A DNA stretch of 64,000 bases from Streptomyces sp. CB02366 (GCF_001905905.1 NZ_LIVT01000006.1:113723-177722); one strand, 5' to 3'; shown: positions 1 through 8,975, counted from the first letter of the stretch. A program made the numbers and translations. The notes: generated from the letters alone by a model not told the origin.

Positions 1-26
1 CCCGCCCCGCCCCAGGGAGGCAGCCC

Positions 27-1229
27 GTGACCGCTCACGCCGACCGCGAAGGCCGAACCGGCACCCCAGGCCGAACCGGCGCCCCGCCCACCCCCGGGGC
101 TCCCGGCCCCGCGGGAGCCCCGGGCCGCACCGGGGTCTGGTTCATCGGAGCACGCGGCTCCGTGGCGACCACCGCCACCGCGGGATGCGCCGCCATCGCC
201 GCGGGCCTGCACCCGCCGACCGGCATGGTCACCGAGACGCCCCCCTTCGCCGACAGCGGCCTGCCCGCCCTGACCGACCTGGTCTTCGGCGGCCACGACA
301 CCCTCGACTGCCCGCTGTCCAAGCGGGCCGAGGCCCTCGCCGACGGCGGCGTACTCCCGCACGGCCTCCCCTCCGCCGTACGCGCCGAACTCGACGCCGC
401 CGACGCCGAGATCCGCCCCGGCGGGCCGCTCCCCGGCGACACCCGCACCGACCGGGAACTGATCGCCGCGTTCGCCGCCGACATCACCGACTTCACCCGC
501 CGCCACGGCCTGGCCCGCACCGTCGTCGTCAACGTCGCCTCCACCGAACCCGCACCCGGACCCGACGACCCCCGGCTGCCGGCCAGCTCCCTCTACGCCG
601 CCGCCGCCCTGCGCGCCGGCTGCTCCTACGCCAACTTCACCCCGTCCACCGGACTGCGCACCTCCGCGCTCACCGACACCGTCGCCGACTGCGGCCTTCC
701 CCGCGCCGGACGCGACGGCAAGACCGGCCAGACGCTGCTCCGCTCCGTACTCGCCCCGATGTTCCTCCAGCGCGCCCTCGCCGTACGGGCGTGGTCCGGG
801 ACGAACCTGCTGGGCGGCGGCGACGGAGCGGCGCTGGCCGATCCGGCGGCGGCCGCCGCCAAGAACGCCGGCAAGGAACGCGTTCTGGCCGACACCTTCG
901 GCACCGCCCCCGAGGGCGAGGTGCACATCGACGACGTGCCCGCCATGGGGGACTGGAAGACCGCCTGGGACCACATCGCCTTCGACGGCTTCCTCGGCTC
1001 CCGTATGATCCTCCAGACCATCTGGCAGGGCTGCGACTCGGCCCTCGCGGCCCCGCTGGTGCTGGACCTGGCGCGGCTGCTCGCCCGCGCCCACGAGGCC
1101 GGGATCAGCGGCCCCCTGCCGGAGCTGGGCTTCTACTTCAAGGACCCGGACGGCGGCGCCCCGGCGGCGCTCGCCGAGCAGTACGCCGCGTTGCTCGCCT
1201 TCGCCGAGCGGCTGCGGGGCCGGGCGTGA
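27..1229 (+). CDS. Inositol-3-phosphate synthase-like cyclase (Ebo-type operon)
   Basis: This 400-residue protein belongs to the myo-inositol-1-phosphate synthase family. That family uses NAD to cyclise a hexose 6-phosphate to an inositol phosphate. After a 35-residue Gly/Pro/Thr-rich tail comes an NAD-binding loop (GARGSVATT, about 41-49). Further on are the family's Asn/Thr-rich stretch (YANFTPSTG), a lysine-containing DGKTGQT motif and a NLLGGGDG segment, in the expected order. GTG at 27 is chosen because GGGAGG lies six bases upstream. The stop overlaps the next gene (GTGA), so the two are translationally coupled. The gene heads an operon with EboA, EboB, EboE and a UbiA-type protein, which points to a cyclitol building block for an unknown metabolite and not to general inositol supply. 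The substrate is inferred. Confidence 0.85.
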   Translation: MTAHADREGRTGTPGRTGAPPTPGAPGPAGAPGRTGVWFIGARGSVATTATAGCAAIAAGLHPPTGMVTETPPFADSGLPALTDLVFGGHDTLDCPLSKRAEALADGGVLPHGLPSAVRAELDAADAEIRPGGPLPGDTRTDRELIAAFAADITDFTRRHGLARTVVVNVASTEPAPGPDDPRLPASSLYAAAALRAGCSYANFTPSTGLRTSALTDTVADCGLPRAGRDGKTGQTLLRSVLAPMFLQRALAVRAWSGTNLLGGGDGAALADPAAAAAKNAGKERVLADTFGTAPEGEVHIDDVPAMGDWKTAWDHIAFDGFLGSRMILQTIWQGCDSALAAPLVLDLARLLARAHEAGISGPLPELGFYFKDPDGGAPAALAEQYAALLAFAERLRGRA

Positions 1230-2788
1230 GGCGGCGACCGAGGCTCCTGCCCGCCGCACTCGCCCTGGTCCTGCCGGCCGTCCCGGACGGGCGGCGCAAC
1301 GGCTACGCGCACGGCGTGGGGAAACCCGCCGTGGCCGAAGACCGCCTGTCCGGTGCGAGTGGGACTGCGCCCGCACCGGACAGGCCCGCACCGGCCCCCG
1401 CGGGACGGAACGGAGAACGGGGCGCGGAGGCCGGTACGGTCCGGGGCGGGGGTTCCGATCGGGGCGCGGGCCCCGGCTCGAAAAGACTGGGTGCGGGCGC
1501 CGGGGGCGACCCGGCCCCCGACCGGGCCACGACCCGGGAGCGCCTGCGGGCGTGGGCCGAACTGCTGCGCGTCTCCGCCCTGTTCTCCGTACCCGGGGAC
1601 GCCCTGGCGGGTGCGGCGGCGGCGGGCCGTCGGCCCGGCCGGTCCACCGCACTGGCGATCGGCGCGTCGCTGTGCCTGTACGAGGCCGGGATGGCGCTCA
1701 ACGACTGGGCCGACCGCGACGAGGACGCCGTGGACCGCCCGCACCGGCCGATCCCCTCGGGCCGCGTCAGCCCGGCGGCGGCCCTGGGCGCGGCCGGAGC
1801 GCTGACCGCCGCCGGCCTCGCCCTGGCGGCGCGTGCCGGACGCCCCGCGCTGACTGTCGCCGCGGGCCTGGCCACCACGGTCTGGGCCTACGACCTCCGC
1901 CTGAAGCACACGAAGGCGGGTCCAGCGGCGATGGCGGCGGCCCGCTCGCTGGACCTGTTGCTGGGCGCGACGGCGACGGTCGCCGAGGGGGCCGCACCGG
2001 CCGGAACGACGCGGGGAGGCAGCCCGCTCGACAACGTTGCCGGACGCGGGCGGGCGACCTCGAAGGCCGCCCCCCTGCGGGACGCGTGGGCGGCGGCCCT
2101 CCCCGCCCTGCCCGCCGCGCTGGTGCTCGGGGCGCACACGTACGGCGTCACCGCCGTCTCCCGCCACGAGGCGCGGGGCGGCTCCACCGGCACGCCGCTG
2201 GCGGTGCTCGCTACGACGACGGTGCTCGCGGCGGCGGTACTGGGGGAGTGGCGGTGGCGGGACCCGGCGTCCGGCAGCCCCCGCCCGACGGGTCCCGCCA
2301 CCGGCACGACGCGGGCAACCGCGGGCACGGTGTGCGCCGTTCCCGACGCCGACCCCACGGGGGCGGGTCTTCCTCCCGCAGGGGCACACCCCGCTCACGC
2401 CCGTCCCGCCCCGCGTCCGGGCGGCCCCCGGCCGGCCGACCCGGGCACGGGCTCGGCACGTTCCGCCCGCCTCCGCGACCTGCTCGGCCACGCCGCCGGT
2501 CCCGACCGCCTCCGCGACCTGCTCGGCCGGGCGGCGGCCCGCCCCGACCGCCTCCTGGCCATCGGGTTCACCGCCGCCTACCTCCGTACCGCCGGGCCGC
2601 CCCTCCTGCACGCCGCGCTGAACCCGTCACCGCCGCTGACCCGGCGCGCCGTCGGAGGAGGCATCCGGGCCATGATCCCGCTCCAGGCCGCGCTCGCCGC
2701 CCGCGCCGGGTCGCCCTCCACCGGTCTCGCCCTCATGGGGCTCGTCCCCCTCGCCCGCAGCCTCGCCCGGAAGGTGAGCCCCACATGA
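1226..2788 (+). CDS. eboC: UbiA-family prenyltransferase (EboC-like), enlarged
   Basis: Integral-membrane UbiA-type prenyltransferase, expected to join an isoprenyl chain to a small acceptor in the membrane. The first Asp-rich motif is NDWADRDEDAVDRP (from about residue 159). The second metal-binding site is YDLRLK (Asp near 223), and both are surrounded by hydrophobic helices. The GTG at 1226 overlaps the upstream stop. That start gives 520 residues against about 300 for the usual family member. The excess is a roughly 100-residue Gly/Pro/Arg-rich N-terminus and a low-complexity insert at about 345-430 that contains a near-repeat (RLRDLLG twice). A later in-frame GTG near 1314 could be the true start. 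It overlaps the next gene by ATGA. The Ebo assignment rests on the neighbours; the acceptor is unknown. Confidence 0.75.
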   Translation: MRRRPRLLPAALALVLPAVPDGRRNGYAHGVGKPAVAEDRLSGASGTAPAPDRPAPAPAGRNGERGAEAGTVRGGGSDRGAGPGSKRLGAGAGGDPAPDRATTRERLRAWAELLRVSALFSVPGDALAGAAAAGRRPGRSTALAIGASLCLYEAGMALNDWADRDEDAVDRPHRPIPSGRVSPAAALGAAGALTAAGLALAARAGRPALTVAAGLATTVWAYDLRLKHTKAGPAAMAAARSLDLLLGATATVAEGAAPAGTTRGGSPLDNVAGRGRATSKAAPLRDAWAAALPALPAALVLGAHTYGVTAVSRHEARGGSTGTPLAVLATTTVLAAAVLGEWRWRDPASGSPRPTGPATGTTRATAGTVCAVPDADPTGAGLPPAGAHPAHARPAPRPGGPRPADPGTGSARSARLRDLLGHAAGPDRLRDLLGRAAARPDRLLAIGFTAAYLRTAGPPLLHAALNPSPPLTRRAVGGGIRAMIPLQAALAARAGSPSTGLALMGLVPLARSLARKVSPT

Positions 2789-3687
2789 CCCTCCACCTCG
2801 GCTACGGAACCAACGGACTCACCGACCTCCGCCTCGACGACGCCCTCGGCCTGCTGGCCGACCTCGGGTACGAAGGCGTCGGCCTGACCCTCGACCACAT
2901 GCACCTGGACCCCCTGGCCCCGGACCTCGCCGAGCGCACCCGCCAGGTCCGCCGCCGGCTCACCTCCCTGGGCCTGCGGGTCACGGTGGAGACCGGGGCC
3001 CGCTACGTCCTCGACCCGCGCCGCAAGCACGGCCCCTCCCTCCTCGACCCGGACCCCGACGCCCGCGCCGCCCGCACCGCCCTGCTGGTCCGCGCCGTTG
3101 ACGTGGCCGGCGAACTCGGCGCGCACGCCGTCCACTGCTTCAGCGGCATCACCCCGCCCGGCACCCCGACGGACACCGCGTGGAAACGGCTCACCGAGGC
3201 GATCACCCCCGTCCTCGAAGCCTCCGACCGCTCCGGCATTCCCCTCGCCGTCGAACCCGAGCCCGGCCACCTCCTCGCCACCCTCGCCGACTTCCACCAC
3301 CTGCGCGGTCTGCTCGGCGACCCGGGCCCGCTCGGCCTCACCCTCGACATCGGCCACTGCCAGTGCCTGGAGGACGCGTCCCCGGCGGACTGCGTCCGGG
3401 ACTCCGCCCCCTGGCTCCGGCACGTCCAGATCGAGGACATGCGGCGCGGCGTCCACGAGCACCTCCCGTTCGGCGACGGGGAGATCGATTTCCCGCCCGT
3501 GCTCGCTGCCCTCGCCGCCTCGGAGTACCGGGGCCTCACCGTCGTCGAGCTGCCCCGCCACTCCCACACCGGCCCCGAACTGGCCCGCACCTCCATCGAC
3601 TTCCTCCGCGCCGCGCTGTCCCGGGAGGCCACGACGCGCGCCGCGCCGGACCGTGCCACCACGACGAAGGGGGCCGCCCCGTGCTGA
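2785..3687 (+). CDS. Sugar phosphate isomerase/epimerase-like TIM barrel
   Basis: A 300-residue AP-endonuclease-2/xylose-isomerase-like TIM barrel. These proteins bind a divalent metal and isomerise or epimerise sugars or cyclitols. Visible signatures are the opening strand LGYGTNGL, the carboxylate strand AVEPEPGH, LTLDIGHCQCL with metal-ligand-type Asp and His, HVQIEDM and the C-terminal VVELPRHSH. The ATG at 2785 sits inside the stop of the prenyltransferase gene, which fixes the start. No signal peptide is seen, so it is cytoplasmic. Its position between EboC and EboA suggests it acts on the cyclase product or its precursor; the substrate is not deducible. Confidence 0.8.
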   Translation: MTLHLGYGTNGLTDLRLDDALGLLADLGYEGVGLTLDHMHLDPLAPDLAERTRQVRRRLTSLGLRVTVETGARYVLDPRRKHGPSLLDPDPDARAARTALLVRAVDVAGELGAHAVHCFSGITPPGTPTDTAWKRLTEAITPVLEASDRSGIPLAVEPEPGHLLATLADFHHLRGLLGDPGPLGLTLDIGHCQCLEDASPADCVRDSAPWLRHVQIEDMRRGVHEHLPFGDGEIDFPPVLAALAASEYRGLTVVELPRHSHTGPELARTSIDFLRAALSREATTRAAPDRATTTKGAAPC

Positions 3688-4346
3688 CGTCCCGCAAGGA
3701 ACTCGACGCCGAACTCGGCGGGGCCGCCCGCGCCTGGCTCGACGAAGCCCTCGCGGAGGCCGCCCACGAAGCGGCCCGCACCGACGCCCCCGGCCCGTAC
3801 GCGTCCCCGCCGTGGGAGCTGCGCTACGCCGCCGCCGGACGGCACTGCGGCCCGGAGCACGCCGACTCCGTGCGCTCCCTCCTGCTCGTCGAGGCCCGTG
3901 CCCCGCTCGCCTCCCTCGTCCGGCTCTACGAACAGGGCACCGCCGCCGAACGCCGGGCCGTCCTGCTCACCCTGCACCTCCTCGACCTGGGCGACACCGC
4001 CCTCGCCCTCGTCGAGGACGCCCTGCGCACCAACGACACCCGGCTGGTCGCCGCGGCGGTCGGCCCCTACGCCGCCGCTCACCTCGGCCCGCACGCGTGG
4101 CGGCACGCCGTACTGAAGTGCCTGTTCACCCAGGTGCCGGTCGCCTCCGTCGCCCGGCTCGACGAGCGGGCCCGGGGCGACGCCGAACTCGCCCGCATGC
4201 TGCACGACTTCGCAGCCGAACGCACCGCCGCCGGCCGCCCCGTTCCCGAAGACCTGCGTACGGTCCTCGCCCTCACCGCCCCGCCCGACGCGGACGGCCA
4301 CCCGGGGCCGCCGACCGCGGCCCCCGCCCCCACGGAGGAGTCCTGA
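3681..4346 (+). CDS. eboA: EboA-domain protein
   Basis: A 221-residue protein with the helical pattern of EboA, a marker of Ebo clusters with no known catalytic activity. It has an N-terminal WLDEALAEA helix and a body of Leu/Ala-rich helices (LLTLHLLDLGD, ALVEDALRTND). The segment HLGPHAWRHAVLKCLF, which reads like the most constrained part, is followed by a Pro/Ala-rich tail. GTG at 3681 overlaps the preceding stop, and the stop shares one base with the next ATG (TGATG), so it is coupled on both sides. In cyanobacteria ebo genes are tied to moving a scytonemin precursor to the periplasm; a similar accessory role here is inferred. Confidence 0.8.
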   Translation: MLTSRKELDAELGGAARAWLDEALAEAAHEAARTDAPGPYASPPWELRYAAAGRHCGPEHADSVRSLLLVEARAPLASLVRLYEQGTAAERRAVLLTLHLLDLGDTALALVEDALRTNDTRLVAAAVGPYAAAHLGPHAWRHAVLKCLFTQVPVASVARLDERARGDAELARMLHDFAAERTAAGRPVPEDLRTVLALTAPPDADGHPGPPTAAPAPTEES

Positions 4347-5194
4347 TGCGCATCTTCGACCCCCACATCCACATGACCTCCCGCACCACCGACGACTACC
4401 GGGCGATGTACGAGGCGGGCGTCCGCGCGCTCGTCGAACCCTCCTTCTGGCTGGGCCAGCCCCGTACCTCGCCCGCCAGCTTCTTCGACTACTTCGACGC
4501 ACTCCTCGGCTGGGAGCCCTTCCGCGCCTCCCAGTACGGCATCGCCCACCACTGCACGCTCGCCCTCAACCCGAAGGAGGCGAACGACCCCCGCTGCACC
4601 CCCGTCCTGGACGCGCTGCCCCGCTACCTCGTGAAGGACTCCGTCGTCGCCGTCGGGGAGATCGGCTACGACTCCATGACCCCCGCCGAGGACCACGCCC
4701 TCGCCACTCAGCTCCAACTCGCCGCCGACCACGGGCTGCCCGCCCTCGTGCACACCCCGCACCGCGACAAGCTCGCCGGCCTCCACCGCACCATCGACGT
4801 CGTCCGCGAATCGAACCTCGCCCCCGAGGCCGTGCTGCTCGACCACCTCAACGAGACCACCGTGCGGGCCGCCCTCGACAGCGGCTGCTGGGCCGGGTTC
4901 TCCATCTACCCGGACACCAAGATGGACGAGGACCGGATGGTCGCCGTCCTCAAGAACCACGGCGCCGAGAAGATCCTCGTCAACTCGGCCGCCGACTGGG
5001 GGAAGAGCGACCCCCTCACGACCCGCAAGGTCGCCGACGCCATGCTGAAGGCAGGCTTCACCGAGGACGACGTCGACCAGGTCCTGTGGCGCAACCCGGT
5101 CGCCTTCTACGGCCGGAGCGGCCGACTCCACCTGGACGTCCCCGCCCCCGACGCGCTCCACGAGGGCAACTCCATCCTGCGCGGCGGGGAGTGA
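4346..5194 (+). CDS. eboB: TatD-family metal hydrolase (EboB)
   Basis: A 282-residue amidohydrolase-fold enzyme of the TatD type. The metal site starts with FDPHIHM (His7, His9). It continues with a bridging glutamate in VAVGEIGYD (Glu105), His136 and His139 in LVHTPHRDK, His167 in LLDHLNE and a late Asp near 217 in NSAADWG. TatD proteins are metal-dependent hydrolases, but the Ebo-cluster branch probably acts on the cluster's own metabolite and not on DNA. The start is fixed by the TGATG junction with eboA and a GGAGG just upstream. It stops four bases before eboE. Confidence 0.85.
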   Translation: MRIFDPHIHMTSRTTDDYRAMYEAGVRALVEPSFWLGQPRTSPASFFDYFDALLGWEPFRASQYGIAHHCTLALNPKEANDPRCTPVLDALPRYLVKDSVVAVGEIGYDSMTPAEDHALATQLQLAADHGLPALVHTPHRDKLAGLHRTIDVVRESNLAPEAVLLDHLNETTVRAALDSGCWAGFSIYPDTKMDEDRMVAVLKNHGAEKILVNSAADWGKSDPLTTRKVADAMLKAGFTEDDVDQVLWRNPVAFYGRSGRLHLDVPAPDALHEGNSILRGGE

Positions 5195-5198
5195 GGCC

Positions 5199-6374
5199 AT
5201 GCGCTTCCGCCATCCCGACGGCTCCACCGTCCACCTCGCCTACTGCACCAACGTCCACCCCGCCGAAACCCTCGAAGGGGTCCGCGCCCAGCTCCGCGAC
5301 CACTGCGAACCCGTCCGCCGCCGACTCGGCCGGGACCGGCTCGGCATCGGCCTCTGGCTCGCCCGCGACGCCGCCCGCGCCCTGATCAACGACCCCGCCG
5401 AACTCCGCGCCCTGCGCGCCGAACTCGACGGTCGCGGCCTCGAAGTGGTCACCCTCAACGGCTTCCCGTACGAAGGATTCGGCGCCGACGAGGTCAAGTA
5501 CCGGGTCTACCGGCCCGACTGGACCGAACCCGACCGCCTCGCCCACACCACCGACCTCGCCCGCCTCCTGGCCGCCCTGCTCCCCGACGACGCCACCGAG
5601 GGCTCCGTCTCCACCCTGCCGCTCGCCTGGCGCACCCCCTACGACGGCGACCCCGAGGCCGCCCGGACCGCGCGCGCCGCCCTCACCACGCTCGCCCGAC
5701 GCCTCGACGCCCTCGCCGAACTGACCGGCAAATCCATCCGCGTCGGCCTCGAGCCGGAACCCGGCTGCACGGTGGAGACCACCGCGGACGCCATCGCCCC
5801 GCTCACCGACGTCGGCCACGACCGCATCGGCATCTGCGTCGACACCTGCCACCTCGCCACCTCCTTCGAGGATCCCGGCGCCGCACTCGACGCCCTGACC
5901 GCCGCCGGCATCCGCATCGTCAAGTCCCAGCTCTCCGCCGCCCTCCACGCCGACCACCCCCATCTGCCCGAGGTCCGCGCCGCGCTCGCCGCCTTCGTCG
6001 AGCCCCGCTTCCTGCACCAGACCCGCACGAGCACCGCCGCCGGACTGCGCGGCACCGACGACCTGGACGAAGCCGTCGCCGGCGGGGCGCTCCCCGACTC
6101 CACCCCCTGGCGCGCCCACTTCCACGTACCGCTGCACGCGCCCCCCGCGCCCCCGCTGTCCTCGACGCTCCCCGTGCTCCGCGACGCGCTCGCCCGGCTC
6201 GTCGGCGGGCCCGCGCCCCTGACCCGCCACCTGGAGGTGGAGACGTACACCTGGCAGGCCCTGCCCGCCGAACTGCGGCCCCGCACCCGCGCCCAGCTCG
6301 CCGACGGCATCGCCGCCGAACTCACCCTCGTCCGCGACCTCCTGGTCGACCTCGGCCTCAAGGAACTGCCATGA
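5199..6374 (+). CDS. eboE: EboE metabolite-traffic TIM-barrel protein
   Basis: A 391-residue protein with EboE features. It is a TIM-barrel isomerase-like fold beginning HLAYCTNVHPAETLEGV, with LEPEPGCTVET and ICVDTCHLATSFEDP supplying metal-ligand-type Glu, Asp, Cys and His. A longer C-terminal half carries RTSTAAGLRGTDDLDEA and HLEVETYTWQALP, which ordinary sugar isomerases lack. ATG at 5199 follows GGGGAGTGAGG. The 3' end overlaps the next gene by ATGA. In other bacteria EboE accompanies EboA-C and is linked to metabolite export; a role in handling the same metabolite here is inferred from the order of genes. Confidence 0.85.
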   Translation: MRFRHPDGSTVHLAYCTNVHPAETLEGVRAQLRDHCEPVRRRLGRDRLGIGLWLARDAARALINDPAELRALRAELDGRGLEVVTLNGFPYEGFGADEVKYRVYRPDWTEPDRLAHTTDLARLLAALLPDDATEGSVSTLPLAWRTPYDGDPEAARTARAALTTLARRLDALAELTGKSIRVGLEPEPGCTVETTADAIAPLTDVGHDRIGICVDTCHLATSFEDPGAALDALTAAGIRIVKSQLSAALHADHPHLPEVRAALAAFVEPRFLHQTRTSTAAGLRGTDDLDEAVAGGALPDSTPWRAHFHVPLHAPPAPPLSSTLPVLRDALARLVGGPAPLTRHLEVETYTWQALPAELRPRTRAQLADGIAAELTLVRDLLVDLGLKELP

Positions 6375-7789
6375 GCGCTCCCGACCCCGGCACGGAAACC
6401 GCCCAGGGGACCGGCGGCCCCACCCCCCTCCTCGTCCTCGACGTCGTCGGCCTCACCCCCCGGCTCCTGGCCCACATGCCGAACCTCCGGGCCCTGGGGG
6501 AGCAGGGCGCGAAGGCGCCGCTCTCCACCGTGCTGCCCGCCGTCACCTGCGCCGCCCAGTCCACCTTCCTCACCGGCGCCATGCCCGCCGAACACGGCAT
6601 CGTCGCCAACGGCTGGTACTTCCGCGAACTCGGCGACGTCCTGCTCTGGCGCCAGCACAACGGACTCGTCGAGGGCGACAGACTCTGGGACGCCGCCCGC
6701 CGCGCCCACCCCGGCTACACCGTCGCCAACATCTGCTGGTGGTACGCGATGGGCGCCGACACCGACTGGACGGTCACCCCGCGCCCCGTCTACTACGCCG
6801 ACGGCCGCAAGGAACCCGACTGCTACACCCGGCCCCCCGCCCTGCACGACGAACTGACCGACAAGCTCGGCACCTTCCCCCTCTTCCACTTCTGGGGCCC
6901 CGGCGCCGACCTGGTCTCCTCGCAGTGGATCATCGACGCCACCCGGCACGTCATCGCCACCCGTACCCCCGACCTCGCCCTCTGCTACCTGCCGCACCTC
7001 GACTACGACCTCCAGCGCTACGGCCCCGACGACCCCCGCTCCCACCGGGCCGCCGCCGACCTCGACCGGGCGATGGCCCCGCTGCTGGCCGACGCCCGCG
7101 CCGAGGGGCGCACCGTCGTCGCGCTCTCCGAGTACGGCATCACCCGCGTCGACCGGCCCGTCGACATCAACCGCGCCCTGCGCCGCGCGGGCCTGCTGGA
7201 GGTCCACACCCAGGACGGCATGGAGTACCTGGACCCGATGGCCTCCCGCGCCTTCGCCGTCGCCGATCACCAGCTCGCCCACGTCTACGTACACCGCCCC
7301 GAGGACCTGGCGGCGACCCGGGCCGCCCTCGCGGATCTGCCCGGCATCGAGCAGCTCCTCGACGACGAGGGCAAGAAGGCGCACCACCTGGACCACCCCC
7401 GCTCCGGCGAACTGGTCGCCATCGCCGAGAAGGACGCCTGGTTCACGTACTACTACTGGCTCGACGACGCCCGCGCCCCCGACTTCGCCCAGCTCGTCGA
7501 GATCCACCGCAAACCCGGCTACGACCCCGTCGAGCTGTTCATGGACCCCCAGGACCCCTACGTCCGGGTCAAGGCCGTCTCGGCGGTCGCCCGCAAGAAG
7601 CTCGGCCTGCGCTACCGCATGGCGGTCGTCCCCCTGGACCCCTCGCCCGTCCGCGGCAGCCACGGCCGCCTCCCCGAGAGCGACGACGACGGTCCGCTCA
7701 TCCTCTGCTCCACCCCCCACGCGTTCACCGACCGGGTCAGGGCCACCGAAGTGAAGCCCCTGCTCCTCCAGCTTGCCGGACTGCACTGA
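6371..7789 (+). CDS. Alkaline-phosphatase-superfamily phosphodiesterase (EboF-like)
   Basis: A 472-residue nucleotide pyrophosphatase/phosphodiesterase-type protein. The fold's first metal Asp is in LLVLDVVG. The nucleophile Thr is in PAVTCAAQSTFLTG, followed by AEHGIVANGWYF. Later metal ligands lie in YLPHLDYDLQRYG and VVALSEYGI, and a His in STPHAFTD closes the site. No signal peptide is present, so it should work in the cytoplasm. It would cleave a phosphodiester or phosphate of a pathway intermediate. EboF of other Ebo clusters has the same fold. It overlaps eboE by four bases, and a 63-base gap then separates it from the exported isomerase. Confidence 0.8.
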   Translation: MSAPDPGTETAQGTGGPTPLLVLDVVGLTPRLLAHMPNLRALGEQGAKAPLSTVLPAVTCAAQSTFLTGAMPAEHGIVANGWYFRELGDVLLWRQHNGLVEGDRLWDAARRAHPGYTVANICWWYAMGADTDWTVTPRPVYYADGRKEPDCYTRPPALHDELTDKLGTFPLFHFWGPGADLVSSQWIIDATRHVIATRTPDLALCYLPHLDYDLQRYGPDDPRSHRAAADLDRAMAPLLADARAEGRTVVALSEYGITRVDRPVDINRALRRAGLLEVHTQDGMEYLDPMASRAFAVADHQLAHVYVHRPEDLAATRAALADLPGIEQLLDDEGKKAHHLDHPRSGELVAIAEKDAWFTYYYWLDDARAPDFAQLVEIHRKPGYDPVELFMDPQDPYVRVKAVSAVARKKLGLRYRMAVVPLDPSPVRGSHGRLPESDDDGPLILCSTPHAFTDRVRATEVKPLLLQLAGLH

Positions 7790-7852
7790 CAACGCCCGGC
7801 ACCGCACCGCTCACCCCCTGTCACCCACGCCACCCGAGGGAGTCACGCGAAC

Positions 7853-8923
7853 ATGAGCCGCACCTCCAAGGACACCGAACTCGCCCGCAGACTGAGCCGC
7901 CGCACCGTCCTCGGCGTCGCCGCCGGGGCCGCCGCCGCCACCATCGCCGGCACCGCGAGCGCCCGGGCCGCCGGCCCCGACCACGGCAGAGGACACGGCG
8001 CGGGCCACGGCCACGGGCACGGCAAGGGCAAGCCCGTCCTGCCCCCCGGCCGCCTCGGCATCCAGCTCTACAGCCTCCGCGACCAGGTCTCCACCCTCGG
8101 TTTCGGCCCCGTCTTCTCCGAACTGGAGAGGTACGGCTACGACGAGATCGAGTTCGCCGGCTACACCCAGGGCTCGGCGGGCCCCATCACCCTGGCCCAG
8201 CTCAAGCGGCTGGCCGAGGACCACGGCCTCGACCCGATCGGCAGCCACGTCGGCTACTACAACGACGGCGACCCCGGCGCCTACACCTTCGCCCAGAACC
8301 TGGAGAAGGTCCTGGACGACGCCCAGGCCCTCGGCCTCAAGCACATCGGCACGGCCTCCGGCCCGTTCCGCTACGGCACGACGGTCGACGGCTGGAAGCG
8401 GGCGGCCGAGGACTTCAACACGTACGGCGCCGCCGCCCGCCGGCGCGGCATGAAGTTCTACCAGCACAACCACGCCGAGGAGTTCTCCTTCGCGACCGAC
8501 CGGCCGAACGTGCGCCTCTACGACGTGCTGCTGGCCGAGACCGACCCGGACCTCGTCTACCTGGAGATGGACGTCTACTGGGCGTACTGCGCCCAGTTCC
8601 GCTTCAGCAAGCGCGTGGACGGCACCCCGGCCCCGCTCGACCCGCTGAAGTACGTCATGAAGCACCCCGACCGCTACCCGCTGTTCCACGTCAAGGACGG
8701 CGTACGGGACGACACGACGCGCGACGGCTACCGCATGGCGGACGTCGGCGACGGGGACATCGACTACAGGACGTTCCTGTCCGAGGTCACCGGCCGCACC
8801 CACCGGGGCCGCAGTTACCACCACTGGCAGACCGAGCACGACAACCCGGCCGACTCGCTCGCCTTCGCCCGCAAGTCCAGCGAGCACCTCCACTCCCTGC
8901 GCTCGGGCCGCTGCGGCGACTGA
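7853..8923 (+). CDS. Tat-exported sugar isomerase/epimerase-like TIM barrel
   Basis: A 356-residue protein with a twin-arginine signal (LSRRTVLGVAAGAAAAT, cleavage expected near residue 41). A short His/Gly-rich linker follows (HGRGHGAGHGHGHGKG), then a TIM-barrel domain (LGIQLYSLRDQVSTLG, GYDEIEFAGYTQ, MKFYQHNHAEEF, YLEMDVYWA, FHVKDG). The ligands resemble metal-dependent sugar isomerases. A strong GAGGGAG site precedes the ATG. It is the last gene of the Ebo-type operon and the only one sent outside the cytoplasm, apparently as a folded, perhaps metal-loaded, protein. The linker could hold a metal; that is conjecture. A 14-bp hairpin 17 bases downstream closes the operon. Confidence 0.85.
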   Translation: MSRTSKDTELARRLSRRTVLGVAAGAAAATIAGTASARAAGPDHGRGHGAGHGHGHGKGKPVLPPGRLGIQLYSLRDQVSTLGFGPVFSELERYGYDEIEFAGYTQGSAGPITLAQLKRLAEDHGLDPIGSHVGYYNDGDPGAYTFAQNLEKVLDDAQALGLKHIGTASGPFRYGTTVDGWKRAAEDFNTYGAAARRRGMKFYQHNHAEEFSFATDRPNVRLYDVLLAETDPDLVYLEMDVYWAYCAQFRFSKRVDGTPAPLDPLKYVMKHPDRYPLFHVKDGVRDDTTRDGYRMADVGDGDIDYRTFLSEVTGRTHRGRSYHHWQTEHDNPADSLAFARKSSEHLHSLRSGRCGD

Positions 8924-8940
8924 CCCGCCACGCCACCCCC

Positions 8941-8975
8941 CTCACCGGCCCGGCCCACGGAGCCGGGCCGGTGAG
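8941..8975. terminator. Hairpin ending the Ebo-type operon
   Basis: A perfect 14-bp stem (CTCACCGGCCCGGC with its complement) around a 7-base loop lies 17 bases after the operon stop. There is no T-tract, as is common for terminators in high-GC actinobacteria. Confidence 0.6.

Noticed and set aside
185..1225. Long forward open frame ahead of the UbiA-type gene
   Set aside because: It lies antisense-like in frame over the cyclase gene and is an Arg/Pro-rich string typical of a shadow frame in GC-rich DNA; the true gene starts at 1226.
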